Shown: positions 32,031 to 32,500 of the stretch, piece after piece
Numbering within the stretch: the first letter of the stretch is position 1
How the letters are laid out: the number at the start of each line of letters is the position of its first letter
From: Chromera velia
Taxonomy: Eukaryota > Sar > Chromeraceae
Direction of reading: 5' to 3'
Assembly (NCBI GenBank): GCA_018398765.1
Contig: JAHBMJ010002727.1
Span: 1 to 32,500, forward strand
Length of the DNA: 32,500 nucleotides
Program-made: the position numbers and the translations under genes
Notes under the pieces: model-generated
What the model was told of the DNA's origin: nothing
The model's database searches: none
The model's input: the letters and a program-made list of their open reading frames with translations, nothing else

Positions 32031-32500
32031 CTCCAAAATTATGAAGTATCTACATATTTTCTATAGCACTTTAAAACAATTTCTAATGATATTAAACATT
32101 GTTTTATTGTTTAAACTGCATTTATAATAAGCTCAACTATCAAAATGTATAGCAAAATTAATAATAATAATACTTAGGATAATACATATTATAATATAAC
32201 TATACATTCACGTACGTACATATATATGAATAAGATACGGAAAATTTATAATACTATAACTGATTCTTAAATTTGGTCTAATTCATATTTGAAATTTGCT
32301 TTAAATAAATGAAAACAGTTAAAGAAATGAAAACATTAAAGTAATTTATAGGTATAAAACGGTGAGTAGTTGTTTGTATAAATAAATATTCATAAGATAC
32401 CATCTAGGATGGATGTAGGTGCATCTTCACCTGCCAGTGTGTACCGCTCCAAAAGTTGGTACCGAAACCTACAGCATCTTTCGCACTGCATATCCAATGA
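32031..32500. other. AT-rich DNA; nothing identified
   Basis: Strongly AT-rich up to about 32400, with (TAA)n-like and TATATA runs, then about 100 bases of mixed composition to the window edge. No open frame of note. It is the sequence into which the truncated LINE joins at its 5' side. Confidence 0.5.

Overview
This window is nuclear DNA from a eukaryote. Its genes are split by GT-AG introns, long low-complexity stretches sit inside conserved proteins, microsatellites fill the introns, and a decayed non-LTR retrotransposon lies at the right end. Intron structure, Ser/Pro/Gly-rich insertions, TGCATGCA motifs and one protein with a signal-plus-transit-like leader fit an alveolate alga with a secondary plastid. 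A chromerid such as Chromera velia is my best guess, but the window does not prove it.

Layout, left to right. (1) 1-1111, minus: the 3' part of an unrecognised gene that runs off the left edge. (2) 2340-4328, minus: a three-exon gene for a secreted, probably right-handed beta-helix protein of 404 aa. (3) 4329-6771: AT-rich intergenic DNA with no gene that I can support. (4) 6772 to about 24945, minus: one very large gene of about 17 exons whose conserved blocks match RICTOR, the defining subunit of TOR complex 2, in order from the N-terminal armadillo region to the C-terminal block. The model gives about 4,530 aa, against roughly 1,700 in human, because of disordered insertions. (5) 24946-25705: a compact divergent promoter region. 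(6) 25706-28533, plus: a three-exon alpha/beta hydrolase of the YheT/ABHD1-3 family with its catalytic triad in place. (7) 28785 to about 32030, minus: a 5'-truncated, mutated APE-type LINE. (8) 32031-32500: AT-rich DNA.

The exon models were built by hand from splice signals, reading phase and, for RICTOR and the hydrolase, family motifs recalled from memory. In RICTOR every resolved junction is in phase. Only the extreme 5' end and one donor (near 18137) stay uncertain.

The observations I rate highest are: a 5' splice-site signal that prefers C at +3 (GTCAGT or GTCGGT), often continued into the intron as 4-nt tandem repeats; four copies of an acidic-aromatic motif (SDEEFxxWMxxQ) in the giant RICTOR; three different exact 10-bp tandem duplications within 125 bp of the divergent promoter; and a composite repeat shared by introns of two different genes.
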